DNA of 33,353 nucleotides. Source: Crenobacter oryzisoli (GTDB lineage Bacteria > Pseudomonadota > Gammaproteobacteria > Burkholderiales > Chromobacteriaceae). The notes under the pieces are model-generated. The model worked only from the letters and a program-made list of their open reading frames with translations, did not search any database and was not told the DNA's origin. This document shows positions 1 through 9,662 of the stretch, one piece after another. Both the position numbers and the translations under genes were made by a program. The DNA lies in the NCBI RefSeq assembly GCF_030385785.1, contig NZ_JAUEDK010000048.1, positions 1 to 33,353 of the forward strand. Direction: 5' to 3'. The stretch's first letter is position 1. Every line of letters begins with the position of its first letter.

Positions 1-583
1 GGATCGCCTGGAGCAGGTCACGGGCATAGCGCATTTCATTCTTGGCGTATTCGCCAAAGACAGCCTCTCGCACCAGATGCGTCGCCAGCGAAGTCAACGT
101 CAGCAGCCGCAACTGCGGATAGCTGGCGGCTACGCCGGAGGCATAAGCCTGTGCACCGAAGTGCTGACGATTCTCTGGGGTATCCGAGGTACGCAGCGTA
201 CTGCCATCAATCGCGTAGCGGGCCAATCCGCGCCAGCTTCTTCCCTGCTGATGCCGCTCATCCCAAACCAGCGCGCTGAGCCCGAAGAGTTGGGCCAACG
301 GTTCCTCGCCGAGGCGCTGCCGCGCCTGGGTCAAGGCGCTCTTGGCAATCTCTGGATTGACCTCGTCAGGCAGCACCAGATCGAGATGAGCGACGACCTC
401 CGGGATGGACTGATGCCGGTACATCGCCAACGCAATGACCAGCCAGACGGCCTGTTCGGCCGGCAATCTACGCCGCCGCACGCTGGCTTTGCCGGTCACT
501 GCAAGCGCGTGGGCGATCCATGCCGGGTCAATTTGCTGAGAAAGTGCAGAGAAATCAGGGTGTTTATGAGCCTTGCTTACCAT
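1..583 (-). CDS. IS4-family transposase, N-terminal 194 residues
   Basis: This reading frame is open from an ATG at 583 to the window edge and has no stop, so the C-terminal half is missing only because the window ends. It matches the IS4 N-terminal domain (residues about 12-120, including the RKRRLP-like segment VRRRRLP at 35-41) and then the start of the DDE catalytic core. The first catalytic aspartate is D126 in AIDGSTLRT, followed by SDTPEN, as in E. coli IS4 (AIDG...RTPDTPEN). The second Asp and the Glu lie beyond the edge. No strong Shine-Dalgarno sequence precedes the ATG, and an in-frame TTG two codons upstream is possible. A terminator-like hairpin at 643-674 lies between serC and this gene and would limit read-in. 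The family call is secure; completeness cannot be judged. Confidence 0.88.
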   Translation of the reverse strand, partial: MVSKAHKHPDFSALSQQIDPAWIAHALAVTGKASVRRRRLPAEQAVWLVIALAMYRHQSIPEVVAHLDLVLPDEVNPEIAKSALTQARQRLGEEPLAQLFGLSALVWDERHQQGRSWRGLARYAIDGSTLRTSDTPENRQHFGAQAYASGVAASYPQLRLLTLTSLATHLVREAVFGEYAKNEMRYARDLLQAI

Positions 584-642
584 CTGGACCAACGTGAGGG
601 AGTCAACCTGGCCGGAATATGAGCAAGATTCGCACCATGAAA

Positions 643-674
643 AATGCCGTTCACTTGCTTAAGTGAACGGCATT
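643..674 (-). terminator. Perfect hairpin at the IS end, terminator-like on the minus strand
   Basis: Two perfect 14-nt arms (643-656 and 661-674) enclose a 4-nt loop. On the minus strand the second arm runs into TTTTTC, giving an intrinsic-terminator shape for transcripts coming from serC. It sits inside the insertion sequence, before the transposase start, so it may both end serC mRNA and shield the transposase from outside transcription. The arms are also part of the IS end, so a role in transposase binding is equally possible. Confidence 0.65.
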
Positions 675-730
675 ACGCCAATAAGGCGGGGTTTTTGCAG
701 TTGGGGAAATGCGGCGAATGCCGGTTCCGC

Positions 731-1819
731 TTAGCTGTGCTGGCGCGCGAATTCCTGCATAAAGTGCACCAGCGCCTTCACGCCCTCTATCGGCATCGCG
801 TTGTAGATCGAAGCGCGCATGCCACCGAGCGCGCGGTGGCCTTTCAGCTGCACTAGGCCGTTCTTCTTCGCCTCGGACAGGAAGGTCTCCTCGAGGGATT
901 CGTCCTTCAGTCGGAACACGATGTTCATCTTGGAGCGGAACTCCGGATCGACCGGGCAGGTGTAGAAGCCGTTGCTCGAATCGATCGCGTGGTACAGCAG
1001 GCCGGCTTTTTCGGCATTGCGGGCGGCCATCGCGTTGACACCGCCCTGCTCTTTCAACCACTTGAACACCAGGCCGGCGATGTAGATCGGGTAAGTGCCC
1101 GGGGTGTTGTACATCGAGTCGGCGTCGGCGTGCACCTGATAGTTGAGCATCGTCGGCGTGTCCGGCTGAGCGAGGCCTAGAAGATCCTCGCGCACGATCA
1201 CCACGGTCAGACCGGAAGGACCGATGTTCTTCTGTGCGCCAGCGTAGATCAGGCCGAACTGGGTCACATCGATTTCGCGCGACAGGAAGTCGCTCGACAT
1301 GTCACAGACCAGCGGCACGCCCGGCAGGCTGCTTGGGGTGAACGGGAACTGCAGTCCGCCGATGGTCTCGTTCGAGGTGTAGTGCAGGTAGGCGGCATTC
1401 GGGTCGCGCTGCCAGGTATCCTCGGCCGGCACGTAGAGATAGTGGCGGTCCTCGCTGCTGGCGACGACGTTCACCGCGCTGTAGCGGCGCGCTTCCTTGA
1501 TCGCCAGTTTCGACCAGTGACCGGTGTCGACGATGTCGACGCTCTTCTTGTCGCCCAAGAGGTTGAGCGGCAGCATCGCGAACTGCAGGCTGGCACCGCC
1601 CTGCAGGAACAGCACCTTGTAGTTATTCGGAATGTGCAGCAGCGAACGCAGATCCTGCTCGGCCTCGTGCACGATCTGCATGAATTCCTTGCCGCGATGG
1701 CTCATCTCCATCACCGACATGCCGGAGCCGTGCCAATCAAGCAGCTCACTCTGCGCCTCGGCCAACACAGCGTGCGGCAATACGGCGGGACCTGCGGAAA
1801 AGTTGTAAACCTTGGCCAT
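731..1819 (-). CDS. serC: Phosphoserine aminotransferase
   Basis: SerC transfers the amino group of glutamate to 3-phosphohydroxypyruvate in serine synthesis and also acts in pyridoxal phosphate synthesis; it is a cytosolic PLP enzyme. The 362-residue product begins MAKVYNFSAGPAVLP, the standard family start. The PLP-binding lysine is K197 in YAGAQKNIGPSGL. The phosphate-binding segment GGASLQF (74-80) and the C-terminal HRALGGMRASIYNA are present. I chose the ATG at 1819 because AAGGG lies 6 nt upstream; the earlier ATG at 1825 directly abuts that motif, and an upstream start at 1849 has no family support. It is the last gene of the gyrA operon, 75 nt after the second thioesterase gene. The natural terminator downstream seems to be cut by the IS4 insertion. 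Confidence 0.97.
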   Translation of the reverse strand: MAKVYNFSAGPAVLPHAVLAEAQSELLDWHGSGMSVMEMSHRGKEFMQIVHEAEQDLRSLLHIPNNYKVLFLQGGASLQFAMLPLNLLGDKKSVDIVDTGHWSKLAIKEARRYSAVNVVASSEDRHYLYVPAEDTWQRDPNAAYLHYTSNETIGGLQFPFTPSSLPGVPLVCDMSSDFLSREIDVTQFGLIYAGAQKNIGPSGLTVVIVREDLLGLAQPDTPTMLNYQVHADADSMYNTPGTYPIYIAGLVFKWLKEQGGVNAMAARNAEKAGLLYHAIDSSNGFYTCPVDPEFRSKMNIVFRLKDESLEETFLSEAKKNGLVQLKGHRALGGMRASIYNAMPIEGVKALVHFMQEFARQHS

Positions 1820-1894
1820 GTCCATCCCTTTGTCTCTTTGTTCTTGCAAATCCTTCTGGGCCAGACGCCTGACCGGCGCTGCCCCACCGGCGAC

Positions 1895-2344
1895 TCAGGC
1901 CGCCGGACTACTCAACAGGAAGTGGGCGCGCGCCACCGCAATCGGTTTGGCGCGATCTTCCTGCCAAGCTTCAATCAGTACGTGTGCGACACGCTTGCCC
2001 TGCTTGGTAATCTCGCAGCGGGCGAACAACGGTTTGGCCTTGCCCGAGCGCAGATAATCCAGAGAGAAGTCGACGATCTTCGGTGCCTCCTGTGACTCGC
2101 GGTTCCACATCAGGTGGATCAACGCGGCATTTTCCAAGAAGCCACCGATAAGGCCACCATGCAACGCTGGCAGTACAGTATTGCCGACATTACGCTCGTA
2201 AAACGGCAGCCAAAACACCAGGTCACCCTGCTCGTCTTCACTGAACTCCACGCCCATTAGCTGTGCGTAGGGAATAGCCGCGATCAATTCGCCGTATTTC
2301 TTTTCCTCGCGCAGCCGGCAGAAACGCTCCATAAACTCGCTCAT
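1895..2344 (-). CDS. PaaI-type hotdog-fold thioesterase (second copy)
   Basis: The 149-residue product has the single-domain hotdog fold of PaaI/YbgC-like acyl-CoA thioesterases. The signature HGG begins at residue 62 (LHGGLIGGFLENAA) and sits on the long central helix. The substrate cannot be told from sequence. Its start codon overlaps the previous gene's stop by one base (TAATG), so the two thioesterase genes are probably translationally coupled. The two proteins are clearly different in sequence, so this is an old paralogue pair or two separate family members, not a recent duplication. It lies between the first thioesterase and serC in the gyrA operon. No signal peptide or membrane segment is visible. 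Confidence 0.85.
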   Translation of the reverse strand: MSEFMERFCRLREEKKYGELIAAIPYAQLMGVEFSEDEQGDLVFWLPFYERNVGNTVLPALHGGLIGGFLENAALIHLMWNRESQEAPKIVDFSLDYLRSGKAKPLFARCEITKQGKRVAHVLIEAWQEDRAKPIAVARAHFLLSSPAA

Positions 2345-2813
2345 TACTGCCCCCCCTGTTGAATCATCGGTAAGGGGCTCGACTCGCGCATGAACGTCGC
2401 CACGCCATGTGCAATTGGATCGTCCGGGCTGTCATGGAAGCACACTGCGCGGGTGAATGCGACCTGACTTGCCAGCCGGTAGCATTCGGCACGACAGAAG
2501 ATCGTTTTACCTGGTGTGGCGGCCTTCAGATAGTCAATGCGCAGATCGAGAGTGGCGATCGTTTCGAACTCTGGCAGACAAGCGGTGACCGAGATCGCGC
2601 TGGTAGTGTCTACCAGCGAGGTGATCACCCCGCCGTGGATTACCCCTGTGCTCGGATTGCCAACTAGGTCCTCCCGCCAATCCACCTTCAACGTCGGCAG
2701 GCGTCCTTCGCTGCCAACGTATTCAAAGCCGAGTGTCACGCAATGCGGCAGGCCGACGAACACGCCGCGCAGCGTTTCATACACGGCCGGATTAGCCGGA
2801 GGCAGGTTCAGGT

Positions 2814-2817
<4 letters not shown>
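2344..2817 (-). CDS. PaaI-type hotdog-fold thioesterase (first copy)
   Basis: The 157-residue protein carries the PaaI family signature [13 protein letters not shown] at 61-73, with the Asp at 70 in the position typical of the catalytic acid of this group, and the later block [14 protein letters not shown]. It is expected to hydrolyse an acyl-CoA thioester in the cytosol; the natural substrate is unknown. Its ATG overlaps the gyrA stop as ATGA, so translation is probably coupled to gyrA. Being tied directly to DNA gyrase is odd in functional terms and may reflect only shared growth-rate control. The family is certain; the function is general. Confidence 0.87.
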
Positions 2818-5414
<2,597 letters not shown>

Positions 5415-5451
5415 GAGTTGTCTTGGCTGCTTTCAATGGCAAATACTATAG

Positions 5452-5460
5452 ATTCTACCA
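5452..5460 (-). promoter_or_regulatory. Candidate extended -10 promoter of the gyrA operon
   Basis: On the minus strand TGGTAGAAT (TG-N-TAGAAT) lies about 40 nt before the gyrA start. No good -35 box is seen, which fits an extended -10 promoter. Position and motif are the only evidence. Confidence 0.4.
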
Positions 5461-5538
5461 CGACAGCCCCCTCTAGCGTTGGGCGATGAGGGTGGTGTGC
5501 CTGTGCCATCTGGTGCTCGCTGTTTGCATAAAATGCAC

Positions 5539-5559
5539 GAGGCCGGCATCGTCCGGCTC
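5539..5559 (-). terminator. Weak terminator-like hairpin after the solute-binding protein gene
   Basis: On the minus strand GAGCCGG and CCGGCCTC can pair (7 bp with one bulged C) around a 6-nt loop, followed about 5 nt later by a short TTTT. It lies about 100 nt after the stop of the gene ending at 5661. The stem is short and the U tract is poor, so this is only tentative. Confidence 0.3.
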
Positions 5560-5660
5560 AGCCTGCAATTGTGATATGTCGTGATTGGGGGTGTGGAGCC
5601 ATCCCACCACGCGGCACGGAATGGCCGATGCGTTTGGCTGACGAAGGTGCATGGACTTGG

Positions 5661-6449
5661 CTAACGGTTGCCAAAATACTTTCTATAGATCGTATCGTAG
5701 GTTCCATCTGACTGAATGGTCTTGATGCCTTTGTTGATCTTGTCGAGTAGTTCCCTATTACCCTTCTTTACTACAAAACCGTAACGCTCCGGGACAAGGC
5801 TTTCCCGGTCATCAACGATGGTCAACATGGAAGGATGGGTCTTCTCATAGTTCTGTATGACGCCGTTGTCGCCGACCGCCGCGTCGATTCCGCAGCTATC
5901 GAGCGACCTAAGTGCCAGCGGCATGCTATCGAAGCGCTTGATGTGAGAGTTGTGCTTGCCCAGCAGCTTTTGCATGGCTTTCTCGCCAGTGGTACCGACC
6001 TGCACCGCTACTGTCTTGCCTTTCAGATCGTGGAAGGTTCGGATTCGGGACGAATGCTGGCGGATAACGATCAGCTGGCGAGCTACAAAATACGGCTCGG
6101 AGAAGTCCATGCTATGCTTGCGCTCGTCGGTGATGGTGACCGAAGAGGCGATGATGTCTCGGTCTCCCTGCTCCAGAGTGGAGAAAATACCTTCCCACGG
6201 GGTGTTGACGTATCTGACCTTGAAGCCCCCCTTATCAGCCACCGCATTGAGGATGTCGACGGTAAAACCGACCACCTCGTCCTTGTTGTTCTGAAACTCG
6301 AACGGCACATAAGCGGCATCGGTACCGACCACATATTCCTTCACGCCGCTGGCTGCAGCAGGTTCTTCGTGCTTTTTGCCGCAACCAGAGAGCACCACGA
6401 TAGCCAGCAATAATCCAACAAGCAGGCTACGGCTGAACGATCTCACCAT
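5661..6449 (-). CDS. Amino-acid-type ABC transporter solute-binding lipoprotein (family 3)
   Basis: The 262-residue protein has a lipoprotein signal with lipobox LSGC (Cys23), so it is expected to be lipid-anchored in the periplasm. The rest is a family 3 extracellular solute-binding domain: an early YVVGTDAAYVPFEF block, the substrate-ligand region around ASSVTITDERKHSMDFSEPYF, and a hinge followed by GKTVAVQVGTTGE. The family binds polar amino acids such as glutamine, arginine or cystine; which one is not clear. No permease or ATPase gene is next to it, so it either serves a transporter encoded elsewhere or has a sensing role. AAGGAGA lies 7-8 nt before the ATG, which supports the start. 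It is divergent from the basic exported protein. Confidence 0.9.
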   Translation of the reverse strand: MVRSFSRSLLVGLLLAIVVLSGCGKKHEEPAAASGVKEYVVGTDAAYVPFEFQNNKDEVVGFTVDILNAVADKGGFKVRYVNTPWEGIFSTLEQGDRDIIASSVTITDERKHSMDFSEPYFVARQLIVIRQHSSRIRTFHDLKGKTVAVQVGTTGEKAMQKLLGKHNSHIKRFDSMPLALRSLDSCGIDAAVGDNGVIQNYEKTHPSMLTIVDDRESLVPERYGFVVKKGNRELLDKINKGIKTIQSDGTYDTIYRKYFGNR

Positions 6450-6514
6450 GCCAGAACTCTCCTTGCCTCTCGGTAAATCGCTTGTTTTTCTATCGTGAGC
6501 GGGACCCTACAGGT

Positions 6515-6543
6515 AATATATTCAGCGGATACGTCACTTGCAA
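6515..6543 (-). promoter_or_regulatory. Near-consensus sigma-70 promoter of the solute-binding protein gene
   Basis: On the minus strand TTGCAA (6538-6543), a 17-nt spacer and TATATT (6515-6520) form a good -35/-10 pair. The start of transcription would be near 6508, giving a leader of about 60 nt before the ATG at 6449. Confidence 0.6.
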
Positions 6544-6593
6544 TGGATCCATGCGTCCATGGTTTTTGTTCTACTTAGAGTCGATTTTTATTT

Positions 6594-7109
6594 ATGTATT
6601 TCAAACTCTTAACAGCGATGGCGCTCGGCTTTGCGCTGGTACTGCCAGCGCATGCCGACCCGGAAGATGCACCTCTGCCGGGTGACTTTCAGCCAAGTCG
6701 TCCGGTCAAGCAGCCACGTGCTGTTGCGCCCGCCCCTCAACACGTTGCGCCAAGCCAGGCCCCGATCGAGGCGGCTACTCCAACCCATAGCCGCCACTCA
6801 GCAGTGAAATCATCGACCCGCTCGAGCAAGCACGCTAAGACCGCATCGCGCCACCACAAACCGGCAGCCAAGGGCCGTCACCCGGCCAAGGCGGGCCATC
6901 ATGCCGCCAAGACGGGAAAGTCCAAGCATCAGGCGAAGAAGCCAGCTGCGCATAAGGCACACGCCAAAACCAACACCAACACTCGTCCAAGCAAGCATAA
7001 GGCCGCCAAGCCTGTTGCGAAAAAGGCCACGCATCAAGCGAAGAAGCCAACCGGCAAGCGCCTTCATGGCGCGCCGGTAAAGCACGTCAAAAAGCATAAG
7101 AAACACTGA
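6594..7109 (+). CDS. Exported, highly basic Lys/His/Ala-rich protein of unknown function
   Basis: I do not recognise a family. The 171-residue product starts with a typical Sec signal peptide, with likely cleavage after AHA at about residue 21. A short Pro-rich segment with acidic residues at its start follows, then about 110 residues made almost wholly of Lys, His, Ala, Thr, Ser, Pro and Arg, ending VKKHKKH. The composition recalls histone H1-like bacterial tails such as AlgP, but those have no export signal. No Cys or Trp is seen. The sequence is low-complexity and probably disordered. Possible roles are binding polyanions (extracellular DNA, lipopolysaccharide), metal binding through His, or cell-wall association. 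No Shine-Dalgarno precedes the ATG. A strong terminator at 7141-7184 follows, which supports expression. Confidence 0.75.
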   Translation: MYFKLLTAMALGFALVLPAHADPEDAPLPGDFQPSRPVKQPRAVAPAPQHVAPSQAPIEAATPTHSRHSAVKSSTRSSKHAKTASRHHKPAAKGRHPAKAGHHAAKTGKSKHQAKKPAAHKAHAKTNTNTRPSKHKAAKPVAKKATHQAKKPTGKRLHGAPVKHVKKHKKH

Positions 7110-7140
7110 CCCCTGGGGTCGGCCGGCTGCCCCCCCCATC

Positions 7141-7184
7141 ACGGCGCCCATGCAAGCCCCAAAGGCTGCATTGGCGCCGTTTTT
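7141..7184 (+). terminator. Strong intrinsic terminator after the basic exported protein gene
   Basis: ACGGCGCC (7141-7148) pairs with GGCGCCGT (7173-7180). Inside it ATGCA and TGCAT, then GCC and GGC, pair around a CCAAA-type loop. TTTTT follows directly. This is a long, GC-rich, nearly continuous stem. Confidence 0.88.
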
Positions 7185-7348
7185 CATGGGCACAAAATAA
7201 GACTTGGCTTAATCTAGCTTTATGACTATGTCGTTGAACTGGACGTTCAAACCCTGTGCAACTTGGCACACTTAAAAAGGAGACGCCGCCCCACTCAGGA
7301 AATGCCATATTGGCGTGACGAGTGCAGTCGGTCGGACAAGCTGGAGCA

Positions 7349-8509
7349 ATGGACAAACGAATCTACCTGTTGGCATTCGTCAACTTCGTGCTGGGCTGCG
7401 TTGAAGTTGTTCCGACCGGCATTCTCTGCCCTATCTCCCGCGACTTGGGCGTCTCGGTCAGCGCCGCCGGACAGATGCTCGGCATCTTTTCTCTGGTGTT
7501 CGCGGTATCGGCACCAGTATTGCAGGTGGTTACCGCTCGATTTGAGCGTAAGGCCGTGTTTCTCTGTGCCTTGGTGGTTTTTGCTGCATCCTGCCTCTGG
7601 TCAGCGCTGGCGCCTGACTACTCGTCAAGCATGGTAGCTCGCGGCATCCAGGCAGCCAGCAGCGGGGTGATGTCAGCGATAGGGTTTTCGCTGGCCGCAC
7701 AGCTGTCCGACCCAGCATATCGCGGCCGAGCCATTGCGGTTTGCGCGATGGGGGTCAGCTGCGCTGTGGTGGTGGGCATTCCGCTTGGCATCATGATGAC
7801 CAACAGCTTTGGCTGGCGTGCCAACTATTTGCTGGTGATGGGGCTAGCAGCGTTCTGTGCGCTCGGCGTAATAGCCTGGCTGCCCCAGCAGCCAGGCCAT
7901 GTTACGGTGCCGTTGCGCATGCAGCTACACACCTTAAGCGACATCAAGTTGTTGAGCGCTCACGCTGTCACCGTGCTGCTGATGTGGGGGCACTTTACGA
8001 TATACGCCTTCCTCGCACCGTTTCTTGAACGGGTTGCCGGCATCGGGCCACACTTGACGAGCGTGGTCTATCTGCTGTTCGGCACTGCCGGAATGTTAGG
8101 AGGTTGGCTTGGGGGCTATAGCAGCGATCGGTGGGGAGGCGGGCGCAGCGCGCTGATTGGCGGTTGTCTGCTGGCCCTGTCGTTGCTGATTCTGCCGTTT
8201 GCTGCCGGTTCGCTCTGGTTGTTGCTTCCAGTGGTGGCCGTGTGGGGCATGACGTCATGGGGGGTAACCCCTTCGATGCAACATTACATTACCATTAATT
8301 CACCGGAGACCGCCGGGATCCAGTTGGGCCTTAACCTGTCTGCAATACATCTCGGCCTTGCGATAGGGGCGGCCGTCGGCGGCGTAGCGATGGGCAGGTT
8401 GCCGGTCAGTTACAACGCTTGGATCGGGGCTGCCGTGGTGGTTTTGGCCGTGCTGGCCATTTACTATTCGATTCGCCAGCCGAAAAAGACCCGGCTTGTG
8501 CTCGCCTGA
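7349..8509 (+). CDS. MFS drug/solute:H+ antiporter (DHA1, AraJ/YdhP-like)
   Basis: This is an inner-membrane major facilitator transporter, 386 residues with about 12 hydrophobic segments. The first helix region MDKRIYLLAFVNFVLGCVEVVPTG is typical of the AraJ/YdhP/NepI group, where a conserved acidic residue follows the first helix. The loop motif DPAYRGRAIA lies in the A-motif-like region and WRANYLLVMG is also typical. These proteins usually export drugs, sugars or nucleosides; the substrate is unknown. I chose the ATG at 7349 because GGAG lies 5 nt upstream and because it gives the normal family start; a GTG at 7322 would add nine unlikely residues. It is a single gene with no regulator beside it. 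Confidence 0.88.
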   Translation: MDKRIYLLAFVNFVLGCVEVVPTGILCPISRDLGVSVSAAGQMLGIFSLVFAVSAPVLQVVTARFERKAVFLCALVVFAASCLWSALAPDYSSSMVARGIQAASSGVMSAIGFSLAAQLSDPAYRGRAIAVCAMGVSCAVVVGIPLGIMMTNSFGWRANYLLVMGLAAFCALGVIAWLPQQPGHVTVPLRMQLHTLSDIKLLSAHAVTVLLMWGHFTIYAFLAPFLERVAGIGPHLTSVVYLLFGTAGMLGGWLGGYSSDRWGGGRSALIGGCLLALSLLILPFAAGSLWLLLPVVAVWGMTSWGVTPSMQHYITINSPETAGIQLGLNLSAIHLGLAIGAAVGGVAMGRLPVSYNAWIGAAVVVLAVLAIYYSIRQPKKTRLVLA

Positions 8510-8985
8510 GCATGTCAATGTACGGGCCGCCCCCGCTGGCTGAACTGAAAGCCTTGGGGAGGCCGCCGATTAGCCATGGCCATGCCGACCGGGGGCTGAG
8601 TTCTTTTCCGCCCGCAACCCGAACTGCGGCAAGGTGAGCGCACACCATGCTTCTCGCACTTTGGTTTTGCTGACTCTCTCCTCTCGAGGCAGCAGTGTCA
8701 TTGCCAAAAAGAAGTCACGCTAATCCACATTATCTTGCGCCCCTCATCGATATCCCATCATGACCGCTACTTGGGCACAAAACAGAAAGCCACCCTAATG
8801 CACCAGCCACTCTGCGGCTGGCATCCTTCCTGATGCAGCACAGGAGAGAGCTCCGCCGCAGTGCCATTCACTGCCAGCGATCGAACGACAACGCAATGCG
8901 TCGGCAGAGGTCGGCTCCGAAGACTGGCCGGTAAACAAGGTTCATAAAAGACTTTGAACAGACTCTTATGACGGCAATATCAGTT
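8510..8985 (+). other. Intergenic region without a recognisable gene
   Basis: I see no credible coding sequence here. Open frames are short, lack ribosome-binding sites and show no protein family. The only structure noted is a small hairpin at about 8808-8826 (CCAGCC/GGCTGG around ACTCTGC), without a U tract. Confidence 0.5.
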
Positions 8986-9002
8986 GTTCATATTTTTTGA
9001 AC
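8986..9002. promoter_or_regulatory. Inverted repeat GTTCA-N7-TGAAC, possible operator
   Basis: Perfect 5-bp half-sites at 8986-8990 and 8998-9002 are separated by an AT-only 7-nt centre. It is centred about 42 nt before the start expected from the -10 element TATAGT at 9024-9029, a classical activator position. No regulator is identified. Confidence 0.35.
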
Positions 9003-9023
9003 TTTTCAGACGAATTCTTCCAG

Positions 9024-9215
9024 TATAGTAACTCAGGAAATCATTTACAATGCGACTTTACCAGCAATTGCCAAAGCCGATCTGACCCTTGTCGGTAGCG
9101 CCTGCGTTGCCTGGCCGTCGATTTGTCTTGATCGGAGATACCCCCCCAAGAGTCGTAACGACGTCACCGATCATTCGTGGCAAACGGACACCCTGCATGG
9201 TGTCCGTTTTTTTTG
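9024..9215 (+). ncRNA. Candidate structured small RNA ending at an intrinsic terminator
   Basis: A -10 element TATAGT (9024-9029) would start a transcript near 9036, and a strong terminator closes it at 9215, about 180 nt in all. No open frame with a ribosome-binding site lies inside. The RNA can form TTGCCA (9068-9073) with TGGCAA (9178-9183), and TGATCGG (9129-9135) with CCGATCA (9167-9173). GATCGG could instead pair with an upstream CCGATC (9077-9082), so two exclusive folds are possible. A run of seven C (9141-9147) lies in the loop of the later stem. The -35 is poor: TTGAAC at 8997 is 21 nt from the -10. I do not recognise a known RNA family. Confidence 0.4.
9182..9214 (+). terminator. 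Strong intrinsic terminator
   Basis: AAACGGACACC (9182-9192) pairs perfectly with GGTGTCCGTTT around a 6-nt loop CTGCAT, and eight T residues follow the stem's G. On the opposite strand the run after the stem is much shorter, so the direction is plus. No protein gene ends just before it. Confidence 0.88.
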
Positions 9216-9219
9216 TTCG

Positions 9220-9662
9220 GAACCCTGTGGTTCGCAGCTAGCTCGGCGGATCCAGTCCTGTACAGAGCTACTCTGGAACATTTGGCTGTTCTAGCTGTCT
9301 TCTGAAAGTAGCTCGGGCGCCTCATTCCTGCATCTGCACATCGCGGCAGAAAGGAAGCTCGAAGGGGCGGCGGTGGCAATGTTCAGTTTGTCTGAATGCA
9401 AATGCAAAATTTTCCAATGTAGTAACACATGGTACTACTTATACTACAAACAGATTTATCACGAACAACAAGCGCAAATGGTCAATTTAATAAAAAATGC
9501 CATGAGTTATGCACTTTTAAAAATATTGTTGTCCACGCGTCAGATGAACGCCTTCGTATTGCTTCGTCAGAAACGATGACATATGTTGATTTTCCGGCCA
9601 TTGCCGGAGGGGGCCTAAGTAACAATGCCAACTAGTCTCACTGGCTACTCTTGAGGAGTTTC
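9220..9662 (+). other. AT-rich intergenic region
   Basis: From about 9370 to 9590 the base composition is clearly more AT-rich than the surrounding genes. A 68-residue frame (9373-9579) has no ribosome-binding site and no recognisable similarity, so I do not call it. A small hairpin CCGGC/GCCGG lies at 9594-9607. The stretch probably includes the promoter of the next small gene, but I cannot pick a convincing -35/-10 pair. Confidence 0.4.

Larger units (their letters stand above)
1..675 (-). mobile_element. IS4-family insertion sequence, partial (5' end)
   Basis: The element holds the transposase gene read on the minus strand and ends at about 675. Read inward on the minus strand, the end starts TAATGCCGTTCACTTAAG, which resembles the known IS4 end (TAATGCCGATCAGTTAAG). 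The other end lies outside the window, so neither its inverted repeat nor the target duplication can be checked. The flank at 676-695 looks like half of a serC terminator, which supports the boundary. The boundary at 675 is inferred from similarity to IS4 and could be off by a few bases. Confidence 0.75.

Noticed and set aside
77..622. Open frame of 181 residues on the plus strand at the left edge
   Set aside because: It lies opposite the IS4 transposase, which has clear family similarity; the plus-strand frame has no recognisable features.
7276..7282. AAGGAGA before the MFS gene as a ribosome-binding site for a leader peptide
   Set aside because: No ATG, GTG or TTG lies at suitable distance downstream; it seems accidental.
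8514..8637. Short frame MSMYGPPPLAELKALG after the MFS gene
   Set aside because: No ribosome-binding site distinct from the MFS stop region and no sign of a protein family.
9373..9579. 68-residue frame in the AT-rich region
   Set aside because: No ribosome-binding site, no recognisable family and a random-looking composition.
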